Shown: positions 47,008-59,800 of the stretch, in pieces
Layout: the number at the start of each line of letters is the position of its first letter
How positions within the stretch are numbered: position 1 is the stretch's first letter
From: Drosophila pseudoobscura
Lineage: Eukaryota > Arthropoda > Insecta > Diptera > Drosophilidae
Length of the DNA stretch: 64,000 nt
Reading direction: 5' to 3'
Assembly (NCBI RefSeq): GCF_009870125.1
Contig: NC_046680.1
Span: 9,176,001-9,240,000 of the forward strand
Made by a program: the position numbers and the translations under genes
Notes under the pieces: model-generated
The model's input: the letters and a program-made list of their open reading frames with translations, nothing else
Databases searched by the model: none
What the model was told of the DNA's origin: nothing

Positions 47008-48583
47008 TATCCGAGTTTTTTTTCTTATTTTTATTTTAAAGGCAAAAAATACTAGCTCTTCCTGTTGTGACTACAAATAAATATCTAAGATGAGCGGGGA
47101 CAAAATCCCAGAACTGGGATAGCCTACTGGGATTCGGGGATATCATAGCTTGGCGTGATGTTACACGAAAACTTTGTCTGAGTCTGAGTCAGTGATGTCT
47201 TCATGAAATCTAAGTAGCACTGAGTAATCGAGATCCAAAGGTAAGGTACGACGACTCTCATATTTGTTTAGACTTGAAAATATTCCAGAGAATTCCCTGA
47301 GAACCCTCCCCTGAGCGCTACGATTGTAGGTCAGATTACAACGGCAAGTTACTTTAGACTTTATTTGGTTTGCAATAATTGGATGTGGGGAGTAGGTATC
47401 GCGTTTCGTTTGCGTTTAAGTATCGTTAGACATTTGTATACACAGTCTGTAGACAATATAACACACACATATGTATCAAGTTACGAGTTAATCTTAAGTT
47501 TCTGTGCTCTAATGGTGGATGGGTATGTATGCTATGGGCCATACTACAAAACATCGATTACGGTACACGTATATACACACACATATTCAAATACATACAT
47601 TATTCTGATACATATAATTCGGATAATTACACACATAATAAATTCTCTATAAAAAGGGGAAAAACAATAACAGTGCGAGATTGTTGGCCACCTTTCCTTG
47701 TCCATTTTCCATTTTTGGCTACTTTGTTCCTTCCTTTGCGAGTCCACGACTCTGGGGGTATGTCTAGACTTTAACGAACAGTTGAGCGTTTTTGAAACAC
47801 TCGTGGCTCTTCGAAAACTAAATAAAGTTACGATACAAAATACAAAAGTCGTAAAACTACTAAAAATTGTGTTCTTGGTGGAGAGAGAGAGAGAGAGTGT
47901 GTGAGAGAGTACAACACCGAGGAACAAGTTCTTAGACATCTAACATCAATGTACTGTACGAAAGTAACCCTTGGGTTATATAAAAGATAGTTCTCTCTTA
48001 GATAGCATCGTCCGTGGTGCAAATTTTGGTGCAGACTTATTTGTATGTAAATATTGGAAAGTATTAGATTCCTCTGTATGTCGTTTGTTCTTCTGTTTTT
48101 CGGTTTTTGTTTCTTTTGATATTCATTCGTACCAAAGTCAGTTTCAGTCGTGTAGTGGACACATAAGTAAAGCTTTAGTTGCGATCTGGAGCCTGTTTTG
48201 GGATTCGTTAGACCGTTTCGCAACGTGTTGTGACTCGTAACGTGTACATATAGTATAAATAGATCCCTTTAGCTGATTATTTGTACGAGTATGCTATAAA
48301 TAGTGGACACATATAGGCTGTAATTATATATATGTATAATCAGTGGGTTTCGTAAATACAAGTAGTATTAGGCTGGATTGTTTCTCTGGGTATGCTAAGC
48401 TTAGCGATAGATTGATCGATTCTTTCATTCATCTGCCGCCCGGCATGCGTGTCGTTTTTTGTCTCAATATGCATCTAAAAATGGTTTTTATATTGATTTT
48501 GATGGCACGGTTATTTCATAACGCCACATTTGGTCCAAATTTTAACGTTTATAAATCTCTTGCCTATTTGCCCTTCTGACGCA
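47008..48583 (-). other. Tctex1-gene promoter and PXK-like gene 3' UTR
   Basis: The 1.6-kb gap lies between two minus-strand genes. It is AT-rich, with a GA/GT run at 47880-47905 and minus-strand AATAAA near 47365-47360 that could end a long PXK-like 3' UTR. No coding exon is seen. Confidence 0.45.
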
Positions 48584-51410
48584 CTAGTCGTTTGAGCGCA
48601 CTTTGCGGAGAGAGCCGCGATTGAATTTGCAAATAGACTCGAGCAGTGCGGAACGCGTCAGTTCTTCGCCCTCGCCTTCGCCTTCAGCGGCTTCAGGGTC
48701 CTCTGCCAGCAAATTTGGTGTGGATGATTGCCTTTCCACCGATCCAGATGCCGATGTGGATGTGCTGCTTGCAGCAGGTAGGTCCCGATCCCGCTGGTAA
48801 ATCGTGCCAAAATGTGGGGCCGGTGTAAGCGGTGGGGCTGCGAGGAATACGAAACAGCATATCAGTTGGGTAAGTATGAAGAGTTACGGAAAGCAAACTA
48901 TCAATTTTAAGGTGTGGACGACAAGATAACTACATTTGAAGGCGGCCAGAGTGGGTTCTTCAGGAGTGCTGTCGGAGCGGTTGAAGGAGTCTGCCGCGTT
49001 TGGCCCACTAGCAGCCAGGGTGCTGGATGAAGCAGTCGCTGCAGTTGCAGTCGCAGCCGCAAGCGACAAGCGTCCGTTGTTCGTTTGCAGTGAACCTTGC
49101 TGCTTTAGCTTGGACTGTTTGTGCTCTAGTTTCTAGATATAAGCGTTTAATGTTTCAATAAATGAAAAAGAGAAATCAAAACGTGATCATTAAATTGCTG
49201 TGAGACAAAAGGAGCTACGTGGGATGCTAGAGTTTGATAACTAACTGCTTTCTGCTTGGACTTGCGCTTCTCCTCCTCGGAGCTCATCAGCTCCTGCACC
49301 CGCACAATTCGCTTCTGGTTCTTCACCGACTTTTGCTCGTCGCGCAGCCGATTCTCTGTCTTTATGGCTGCCTGCTTGAGCAGCTCTTTGGCGTTTAAGG
49401 ACAATTTAAAGTGTGGCTTCTCGGTATTAGCCCCGCCAGCAGCAGCTGCCTCACCCGTCGAGGCATATTGTGCGAAGAAGCGGTGGCCAATCAGTTGCTC
49501 CAGTGTCGGAAGCCCAGACTTGCAAGCCTCCTTTGAGAGGATGCTCTCCAGCAAACATTCTGCAAATGATATAGCTTAAGTAGAGAAGGCACAGCATGGA
49601 TTGGGACTCACTTAGCGTATCGGGGCATTCGGTAATTTGTCGCACCACAGATTCTTGAAGAGGATAGCCCATGGTCATTTCAAATAGTACATGGCCGAAG
49701 CAGTACACGTCCACGGTCTCCATGGTATGAATCTTGCTGTGCTGCATGAAGAATGGCCGATAGAAGGCCGGCACGCCCAGCAGTTGATTTTCAATATCCA
49801 GCAGCCTGACACAATCGTCCAAAATGACTATGTTGCCGGAATGTAGGTGGCCTGCATGAGTGTACACAATTATATTATTTATCAACAATTAAAACTAACG
49901 ATAAATAAAGGAGAGGAAAGAAAGAAAACAAGTTGCTAAGTTCGGATGATGCTAAATATTAGGTGACATATTCTTAAGGGCACAAGTGATGGGTGACCAG
50001 GAAATCAAATCGCTGGGAGACAAGAATGTTCCAAAGATAGGTGGAAAAGAGCCTGGTTTTTCTGTTCTTTAGGTAGCACCAATTCTCCAGGAGGATTGGA
50101 TGATACAGATGCAGTGATTTGCGGTCCCTTTTTTAAAAACCAGGTAGGGGATCCCTAAGAAATCTACTCACCATAGGCATAGCCCTTGGAATGCAAAAAT
50201 ATGAGAGCCTCTAGGATCTGTCTGCCGTAGGTGGCCACTTGCTTCATGGAGAGCGCAGTGCGTCCCTTCGGATTGCCGTACTTGCTCAGGAAGGGGTTCT
50301 TTGGGTTCGTGGCCATGCACAACACATCCTTGAGGGTGCCATGCTTGTGGAATCTGGAAGAAAAGCAGACAAAAACTCAGACAAACATACGACAATAATC
50401 CCATTATCCAATTTTACTTTCTGATGACAAGACATCCGCTTTCCGTGTGGCCGGCCATGATTACTGGCTCGATGTGTTGATGCTGGAGACCCATCAGGCT
50501 CTTCAGAATCCCGGTCATCTCCTTCTCTTCGATAAACTTGTCTGGTCCAGCCTCGAGCCATTCGGCCACCATCTCGGCATTGGGGTCATACGATCCGCCA
50601 TCCATTGAATGTCCGCTGCCATTGCTGCTTCCGGCGGCGAAATGCTTGCTCTGGTGCGACTGGGAGCCGCTCTTCACCAACTTGTTGCTGCTCTTCTCCG
50701 GCGGCTTGGGCGTCACCTTAAAATAGTGCTTGCGTAGACGCCAGCCTATGGCACCCATTGTGCCACCCAGGGCCCATGCCGAATCGTTGCGCAGGCAGAG
50801 CATTGCATTCTGCACAGCATGGTCTGCAATTGAATTATTGTAACTAATCAATATGCAAATGGGTGGGGTATAGTGTATAGTGTTACCATGAAATGATTGC
50901 GAGTAACTCTCGGGGTCAACGAAGCGCTTCGCTGGCAACGATGATGCCAATATGGGATTCATTAGTACAGCGTTTATGTATACTTGCAGTGCTTGTTTTC
51001 GTTCAGCTACGAAGTCCGGGCGCATATTACCGAAGATGCGCTTGCGAGGCAACGGCAGCTCAATGCCCGAGATGCGGAGACATTTGTCCAGCTTGTCGAA
51101 GTCATTGTAGCGGCGCAGAACATTCCAGGAGTTTTCTGTGGTCGGCCCCCTCTGCACACGCAGCAAGTACTCCTGCAGGCAGACAGACAGACATGCACAT
51201 GCACATACATTACAAGATACATACGTATTATCATTCGCATGAAATCATCAACAATTATTGATTTTTCTTGGGGCCCCACGAAAAGATTTCTTCTTGCCTG
51301 CCACTCACCGTATGCCCGTCGACTTCCTCAACTGTGGTTATCTCGCAGCTCAGCGGTTGGGTATCATCAATTGGCAATTTTCGTTCATATCTGCTCGCAA
51401 AAATTGCCAT
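48584..51410 (-). CDS. CG8726: PXK-like PX-domain pseudokinase with C-terminal WH2 motif
   Basis: PXK proteins bind phosphoinositides and act in receptor endocytosis; PXK also binds actin. Eight exons (51410-51309, 51172-50887, 50823-50418, 50353-50172, 49851-49612, 49559-49246, 49132-48934, 48837-48584) total 1983 nt and give 660 residues. A PX domain covers about 15-130 (RRYNDFDKLDKCL...LPLPRKRIFGNM). The kinase-like domain covers about 180-460, but the catalytic loop reads GHLHSGN (about 326-332) in place of HRDxxxxN, and DIEN replaces DFG, as in vertebrate PXK, so catalysis is doubtful. A Lys/Gln/Glu-rich segment and a Ser/Ala-rich stretch lead to the C-terminal RSALLESICKF...LRKV, a WH2-type actin-binding motif. 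It diverges from CSN4. Confidence 0.92.
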
Positions 51411-51805
51411 TGGTTATATCTGGATACATTTTCTTCCAATCTGCCAGACACTCTACGAAACGATATGTGTGTTTGTGTGTGTATAGTGGAGTGTCGCTCC
51501 CCTCTATCGATTACGCGGACACAGCACAAGAATATTACAATAACAAATGGTTAAACTAAAAAATAATTTCACTTAATTTAATTGGAAGCGGGTTTTTTCT
51601 AAGATTTTCTATTGTTATTTTTCAATTGAACCCGTACCAAATAATTTTTCACTGTTTTCGTTAATCCAGTGCTGTAAAACAGCCCAAACTTTTGCTACGC
51701 GTCTTACAGCACTGTCGCGACATCGACAATCGATAGTTTGCATTGTTGTTTTTAGTGCGAAATAATTAGGAATATATTAAATTAAACGTAGCTGCATCCT
51801 TAAAA
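51411..51805. promoter_or_regulatory. Shared divergent promoter of the PXK-like gene and CSN4
   Basis: Only 395 bp separate the two start codons. It contains a perfect 11-bp inverted repeat, CAGTGCTGTAA (51667-51677) and TTACAGCACTG (51704-51714), and a DRE-like AATCGATAG (51729-51737), all within 140 bp of the CSN4 ATG. The layout suggests a bidirectional housekeeping promoter. Confidence 0.55.
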
Positions 51806-53090
51806 ATGGGCATTTCGACGGCTATCCTGCGGAACCAGTTGATGAGCCTGATCAACTTCACTGGCACACACAAGGACCAGGCGGACAAGTACCGCCAGCT
51901 TCTAAGGACTGTTCTGTCGAATACCGGACAAGAATTGATCGATGCGCTGAGGCTCTTTGTTGAGGCAATTGTTAATGAGCATGTCAGCCTGGTTATCTCG
52001 CGTCAGATCCTGAACGATGTGGGCGTGGAGCTGAGCAAGCTGCCCGATGATCTCTCTAAGCAATTGTCGCACTTCACACTGGAAAAGGTCCATCCACGCG
52101 TAATTTCGTTTGAGGAACAGGTTGCCGGCATCCGTTTTCATTTGGCGAACATCTACGAACGGAACCAGCAGTGGCGTGCCGCTGCCACAGTGCTAGTCGG
52201 CATACCCTTGGAGACTGGTCAAAAGCAATACTCCGTCGAGTGCAAATTGGGCACCTACTTGAAAATAGCCCGGCTCTACCTAGAAGACAATGACTCTGTG
52301 CAGGCCGAGCTGTTCATTAATCGCGCCTCGCTGCTGCAGGCCGAGACCAACTCCGAGGAACTCCAGGTGTGTATAAACTTTGGACTAACGTTGCGCCCTT
52401 CCCTCACACACACCAAAACCAACGCACTTTTCTTGCCAGGTGCTTTATAAAGTGTGCTATGCTCGGGTGCTCGACTACAGGCGCAAGTTTATCGAGGCTG
52501 CCCAACGCTACAACGAGCTCTCCTACCGCAAAATAGTCGACCAAGGCGAACGCATGACGGCGCTGAAGAAGGCGCTCATCTGCACCGTTCTGGCCTCCGC
52601 TGGACAGCAGCGCTCTCGCATGCTGGCCACACTCTTCAAGGATGAGCGCTGCCAGCACCTGCCAGCCTACGGCATTCTGGAGAAGATGTACTTGGAGCGC
52701 ATCATTCGCCGCTCGGAGCTGCAGGAGTTTGAGGCTCTGCTGCAAGAGCACCAGAAGGCAGCGACCCCAGACGGCTCGTCCATTCTGGATCGCGCTGTCT
52801 TCGAGCACAACTTGTTGTCGGCCAGCAAGCTGTACAACAACATCACATTTGAGGAATTGGGTGCCCTGCTGGACATACCTGCTGCCAAGGCGGAGAAAAT
52901 CGCCTCCCAGATGATCACCGAGGGCCGCATGAACGGGCACATCGACCAGATCTCCGGCATTGTCCATTTCGAGAATCGCGAACTACTGCCACAATGGGAT
53001 CGACAAATCCAGTCACTCTGCTATCAAGTCAATTCCATCATTGAGAAGATAGGTGTCGCCGAACCCGGTTGGCTTGATAAACTGAACTGA
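51806..53090 (+). CDS. CSN4: COP9 signalosome subunit 4
   Basis: CSN4 is a PCI-domain subunit of the COP9 signalosome, the complex that removes Nedd8 from cullins. Two exons (51806-52366, 52440-53090) give 403 residues, as expected. The N-terminal two-thirds is helical-repeat sequence, including [18 protein letters not shown] and [17 protein letters not shown]. The PCI winged-helix domain lies at about 300-370 ([25 protein letters not shown]...), followed by the C-terminal [10 protein letters not shown] helix. The intron is 73 bp with CAG|GTGTGT and CCAG|GTG borders. An AATAAA at 53256-53261 is the probable polyadenylation signal. Confidence 0.97.
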
Positions 53091-53806
53091 ATGCTCTCCC
53101 CTTCCCAATACCATTTTACTGAAATTCTCCACTTCATCATCTTCAACTCAACGCAGCACCAAGAAGAACTTCCAAACCCGAACGGAACCCATGCAAGCGA
53201 AGCATTTCAGAAAAGTTTCACCTGTGCTGCGATAGATTTCATTTTTAATTTACGAAATAAATGAAATTATGTACATTATCGATCCTGTGGACTCGGGTGT
53301 GCGATGAAAAACAAAAATACCCAAACAATAGTTCTAATTCACACTTGAACTTTGCAAGACTTGAAGAATGTCTGTTTTGTACCATATATGTATATATTTT
53401 CAATAATTCATATAATTCAAAAGGCTCTGTGTACAAAGGACTTTGTTCTTAGACAACTAGTGGAAAGTTCTGTATTCAAGTGATATACATACCATACATA
53501 CACAAATATGTACATGATACTACAAGTTACTTCAGGGCTATTCATGCAACATCCAACCCATGCCCCACACAACTCGAGTGGGGCTCTCTATCAAGATACT
53601 ACATGCTAAATTTAACTAATTACGTTTAAACAAATTCAACTAAACAAAATGCACATCATGCTAGTTTTTCCAGTATTTTACAATAGCCAGGACGCTAGGC
53701 TTCACAACAAGATGACGGAGGGCTCTCTTCCAGGCATCACCTAACCGCTGCGATGGCTTCGAGAGGGGGTGGGGGGGCTTAAAAGAACTTAGAATCTAGC
53801 GTACAA
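53091..53806. other. 3' flanks of convergent CSN4 and ACC
   Basis: CSN4 ends with AATAAA at 53256-53261. The remainder should be ACC 3' UTR on the minus strand. No gene is seen; a G-rich run lies at 53766-53777. Confidence 0.55.
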
Positions 53807-56800
53807 TCATCCCTGGGTATTGCTAGAGGACTCTTCGTTCAGCTGCATTTGCGCCAGTGTGCGTACGACGACTCCACGATTGACGGGAGTCAGGCCTTGA
53901 CAGAGGCCAACCACAGCGTCCAGCGCTACATCGGGACAGTCCTAAAAGATCCATCAATTGATCCAGAAAATGTCATTTAATATTCATATTGTTAAATAAC
54001 CAGATTGCAGCTGATCTTACCTCGAGCATTTTCGAAATGGTTGAGATGATGGCATCCCTTCGCACGGAACTCACATTGCGCGAGACAATAGATTCTGTAT
54101 TCGTTTGCTCTTCATACCAGGCCACCATTTCCTCATTCTTGTCCCACAGATATGCCTGCAAAACAGAACAAAATGATTGTAAAGCAGTCGAAAAATATAT
54201 CGATTTGTGTATCCTTTTACCTCTGTGGCACCCTTTTCTTCGACTAGCCAGCGTCTGAGCATCTGCTTGGCCTGTCCGACAGAGAGATTGTCCTGTGCCC
54301 GCAAGATCTTCTTGATGTATGCATCCTCCAGCAGGAGGCGGCGCAGGCGCCAGTAGAGCCAACGTCGCGAGCCGCGCCATGGCACAATCTCGCTGATGCA
54401 CTCCTTCTCCAGCATGCGCTCGGGCGTGTCGTGTAGGTCGGCAAAGTGCACGGCCACCGTATGATAGACATGCATTAGCTGCGCAAGACGAGCCTTGATC
54501 TTCTCATCCACCAGCTCGGCCTTCGTGTTATCACCAGCTGCAGTTGCCTCTTCGAATTCCTTCTTTAGCTGCAGGGAATAAGGAATACCGGGAATTGGTG
54601 AAAGAACAGATCAGGTAACCGTGGCAGATGAAACTCACGGCAATTGTGGTCGCATCCAGACGATTTATCGTCTTGATGAGGTCCTTCTCTTTGTATTTGA
54701 TTTCCACAATACCCTCGGGCTCGAGGACACCACCTCGGGCCTCCGGATCCGCATAGGTTTCCATGTAGCGCGGATTGATCAACGAGTCCAGAACGGCCCA
54801 GGCTCCGCCACGCAGCTCGGCATTGGGCGGCAGGTAGATGAGCACCGGCTTCTTGTACTCCCGCAGTCCGTCAACGATGTAGGCCCCAAACTTGACGATC
54901 TGCTCGTACATGTCCTTCATGCCGCCAGAGAAGCCACGCCAGTTGGCGAACACAATCAGAGGCAACTCCTCGCGCCCAAAGTCCTTAATGGCTTGCGCCG
55001 TCTTGTAGGATGAGTCGGGATACCACACCTGACCCGCCTGCTGCAGTGTCTTGGCTTCCGAATCCAGGTTGGCCGGATCCGCGGGCATTTCCACCTCCAC
55101 AGTTCGCGTCTCCACGGCAATAACACCCACAGGCACACCGCCCAGTCGAGCACGTCCCGTGACCACGGTCTTGGCCCACGGGGCCATAATCTCGCTCCAG
55201 GAATCACGATCAAAGAACCCATTCTCCCACTCATTTGCATTGGTGGGATTCACACGACCGGCCAGCATGCAGCGCGGATCGTACGGCGACTTGGTGGGCA
55301 TAAAATCGACAGGCCGATCGATACGATCGCTGGGCGAAACGATGGGCAGATCGCAGCCAATGTGGGCGGGAATGTACGAGAGCCAGTCGAGGATGGTATA
55401 CACGCCGTCCAAGTCGATGGCCTCAGTTTTGTGGGTCACGCCATTGTTGAACATGATCTGCGTGCCGCCCAATTGGTTGTTTGAGGCGTATACCTTGCGA
55501 CCGAGCAGCTGCAAGAAGAAGATATTTGAAGATCCGCTGTGGGATTCTGATTTGAAGGACTTACCTTATTCAGGGCCGCATACCCCGTGAGTATAATGTG
55601 CGAGTTGTCGATCTGGATGACACGCTGGCCCAGACGCACCACATAGGAGCCGATGCCGATGGTGCGGCAGGTGACCATCGCAATGGTGACAATCTCCTCG
55701 TACGCCTGCGACGTTTCGCCGGCAATCAGGCCGGCATAGCGCAGATTTTCGACGCCCAGGCCATCGTCCTTGCCGATGATGTCGGTGATTTTGTAGCGCT
55801 GCTCGCCCTCATCCTCGATGAGAATGGCACGCACCGAATTGAGATTGGCCACCTGGGCATAGTCCTCGGTGCTCAGATAGAGGTACTTGAAGCCCTTGTC
55901 CGGCTCCTCGGGATCCTCCCATGCTATCTTGAACATTGCTTTCACCTCCTCGGCCAGTCCAATGCGGGCACCGCTGTTCACCGATATATAGATCTACAGC
56001 AGGGGATTTGCGGATGAGTGAGGGATGATTGGAGCCTGGAATGACCTGAATGCTTACCCTGGGCACTTTCCGTTCGCGCGCCAACTGGGAAGCCTTGGCG
56101 AACAGCACATCCTCTTTGATGCCAAAGGAGCCAATCAGGTAGGTCAGATCATTAGCTATCACAATGATCTCGCGACCATTCGGGTACTCCGGCGTGGCCA
56201 GGACAATGCGCCAGGCCACCATGCCGCACTGTAAGATCAGAGGTTAGTCAATAGAGAGGCCGCAATGCCGATGGGAATGCAAGAAAACCTACATTGTTCT
56301 CGCCCGGCAGACGCTGCATCTCAATGAGGCTGTCGCCCTCCAGCACCAGCTCCTTGCATTCAATCAGAATCTTGTCGGGTATGCGTATGTCCACGGAGGG
56401 CCGGGCATTGGAGAACTCCTTCCAGTGGCGCTCGGTCATCTGGCGGAACATGTCAGGCACATCGTACACGTACGTGGTGCCGCTCGACTGAGCCTGGAAG
56501 CGCTTCTGCTGCAGGAAGTCCTTGGTCATGTAGGGCGTCGAAATGGGATGGCCGTGAAGGGAACCCTGCTTCTCTCCATAGGCCTTGAACTTGATCTGAA
56601 ACGGCAATCAAAGATGATCTAATAAGAACAGGAGAACAGGGTAAATAGTCGATTATTTGACACGTACAATTCCCGTCTCCGGCTCCGTCTGCTCCGTGTA
56701 CATGGAGATGTCCAGGAAGTAGCCAGAATCGTTGGCAATACAGAGGCGCACCGCTTGGGTGGGCGACTGCGGCGACTGGCGGATGACCATCTTCAGCTCG

Positions 56801-59800
56801 GCCTGGAGGACGCGCAGCTTCCACAGGCGGGGGCCATAGCGCATGATCATCTTGGTGACGGACTCCTCGATCTTGGCCGGGTCCATGATAACGGTGGGCA
56901 CGAAATTGAGAAAGATGTGATTGCAGTCGGTGCGCTTGGCATGCGGGTGGGAGAAGGCCACCTCCAGCTCGTCCATGGCCTCCAGCAGCACCCGTTCGCC
57001 CTCGTTCTGGAGGTACTCAAATGAGGCCTCCTTGGTGATGAGGTCCGAGTGGCGGATGATCGAGCGGATGAAGAAACGATAGTCGGTCACCTCCTGTCCC
57101 TTGGACACTTTTGCCCTGCCCAAATACAGATGCATCTTCTGGTTGGCCGTCGGCAGGGCCTCCAGATTGTAGGTCTTCATGCGGTTCAGCTCCAGATGGA
57201 AGGCAGAGGCCGGCTCCAGGTGCCGATAAATGCGATCCTCCTCGAACTTGTCGCGTGCGCGGTATGTAAAGAACTTGGGGAACTGGCGCTTCTTCAAAGC
57301 GGCAAACGTTATCCTCCGAATGCGGCGCTGGAAGAGCTCCTCGTTGTGCTCCTTGCAGTAGTTCCCGAAGATCTGGGCCATCTGCAAGTCGTCCATATCT
57401 CCGGTCTCCCGCACAGCCACACTCACAATGTGAATGGGCTCCGTGGACTTGGCCTCCTCGGCGGCATTGGCTCTGGTGACGGGATCCGACAGCGAGACGT
57501 TGATGGAGGTGCTATGACGGCCGTCCGAGATGGAGTCGGCTGCCTCCACAGCCTCCAGCACCTTGGCATTGACCATCGCGGGCGAGACAAAGTCCTCGAG
57601 AAGGTCCAGTATCTCGTCCGAGTACATCTCAAAGTGCTCGAACGAATCGAAGGCGGCAATCGCTCCGGTGCGGACAAAGGAGCTGCCCATCGACTCGGCG
57701 GCTGCCTGGTCTAGTCCCTCCGGCGAGGACATGCGCGAGAACAGACGATTCGGATGTGCCGTGGGCAGCAGGAACTGGAAATGCACCAGCGGCAGGCCGC
57801 CGGACAGCTCCAAGTGCTGCAGGCAAGTCAGCTCATAGGAGGTGTAGGCGCGCCTCACGTACACCTCGAGGGCGGCGTTGCACACGGCTCGGTTCGTGTG
57901 GTAGAAGAAATCGTGGAGAATGTCAAAGATTGAGGTCTCCGAGAGGATCAGGCGCTGCAGATTCTCCGGATGGAAGTCGTGGCCGTACATGTCTACGGCC
58001 GACAGGAATATCGACTCCATTTGATTGTGGCGAAGCTCGTAGGCCGGCTGGTGGGCGGCAATCAGTACCTGGCGGGAGCGCAGAGCCACCCGCGAGTGCT
58101 CGGCCCTGTTGAGGGACGTCAGCTCGCTGAGGGTGTTGGCCAGTTCGTCGGTGAGTCCCGGCTCGTTGGCCCATAGATGGTCGATGAGTAGCGTAACGAG
58201 CAAGTTCTTCTTGGCCACTTGCGAGTGCGAGAATATCGTGTTCACCACCGTCAGCATGTCGTCCTTGTTGTGCTCCCGCACCAGGCCCACGCACTTGTCG
58301 TAGTGGCCGTGCTGGAACTGCGACTCCACGTCGTAGTACTGGCGCAGCAGTTCGTGAACGGCGGCCTTCATGCGGCCGCGAATGCCATTCCGGTAGCGCT
58401 GCACCAGCTGCACAATGCTCTGGGTGGTCAGGAAGAAGACGTCGCGATCGGCGCGCTTCTGCAGGGTGGCCGCGTGGCTGTCGATGACGCTGGCGATCTG
58501 CTGGGAGGGGAACTGGGCCAACACACTGGTGATGTTCCGCTCGTAGAGGGTCATCAGCTTGCGAATCTTCTTCTCCACGGAGATGGGGATGCGGCCCGAG
58601 ATGGAGGCAATCACCTCCTGGAGTTCCAGCAGCGGCAGCGATGGATCCCTCAGGCTCTGCATGAACTTCTCGATGATGTCGCGCAGCCGCTGGGCATTGA
58701 AGGGCTCCGGCAGGCAGTAGCCGGCCAAGGTGTTCTCCAAAATGCTCTTGTACGTGTTGTGCACGCGGTTCAGCTTCTCGGGAATGGGCGCGTTCTCGGC
58801 CTGGTGGAACTGGCTCTTGCAGGGCTGCGCCTTGGTCACCAGCGAGGGATCATCGAGCTCCAGGTGGCCCAGCAGGGAGCCCGGGTCGAGGACGGCGCCT
58901 GGACGCCGCACAAAGGTCACCGTGCCTGCCTCCTGCGAGGTGAGGGTCATCACCATCTTCATCACCTCGATCTCGGCAAAGGGCTGGCCCTTGGCCACAT
59001 GTGCCCCATCCTCCACAATCAGATTGATGAGCTTTCCCGCCGATGGGCTGCGCAGCAGCGACGGATCGTTCTCCTTCTCGAAGACGCACGTCTGGTTGCC
59101 AATCACGATGCGGTAGCGGTCCACCTCCTCCTTCATGTAGGTGGTGTACGAGGCGCCCTCGAGGGAGATCAGCAGGCCGCCGTCGGACAGGCGGTGCACC
59201 TCGATCTCCTTGAAGGAGCTGTTCATCAGCAGGAAGTACGAGTTGGCGCCGCTCTTGGCCGCTTGAACCTTGTACCGGATCCCTCCGTTGATCAGCTCCA
59301 CGTCTATCACATTCGTCAGGGTGTTGGCCGCCTGGATCTGGCCCCTCTCCAGCGACGTTTGGAAGCTGGAGAAGGATTCGGTGATCTGGCGATCGGCAAT
59401 GTGCAGAGCACCGCACATCACGCCCAGCAGTATGTCCGGCTTCTCGGACTGCACGCGCTCGGCAATGAGAGCATCCAGCCAGGCCGTGTCGATGGTGTTC
59501 TCCAGGAAGCGATTCGTCTCGAGCAGCGTGATCAGGTACTCGACGGTGGTGCGGAAATCGCCACGGATCGACAGCTCCTTGAGGGCAATCACGAGATTCT
59601 CGCGCGCCTGCTGCCGGTTCTCGCCCCAGGAGAAGCAGTGACCGAACTGCGAGTCGGCAAACTCGTGCAATCCCCCGGAGGCGGCCACACTGAAGTAGCC
59701 CCAGACGTTCTTGCTGGAGCGGAAGTTGAGCTCCTGAACTGTGCCCGAGCTGGGCTTGAAGCCCTCGTCGGGATTCTCGGAGGTGATACGCGCAGCGATC

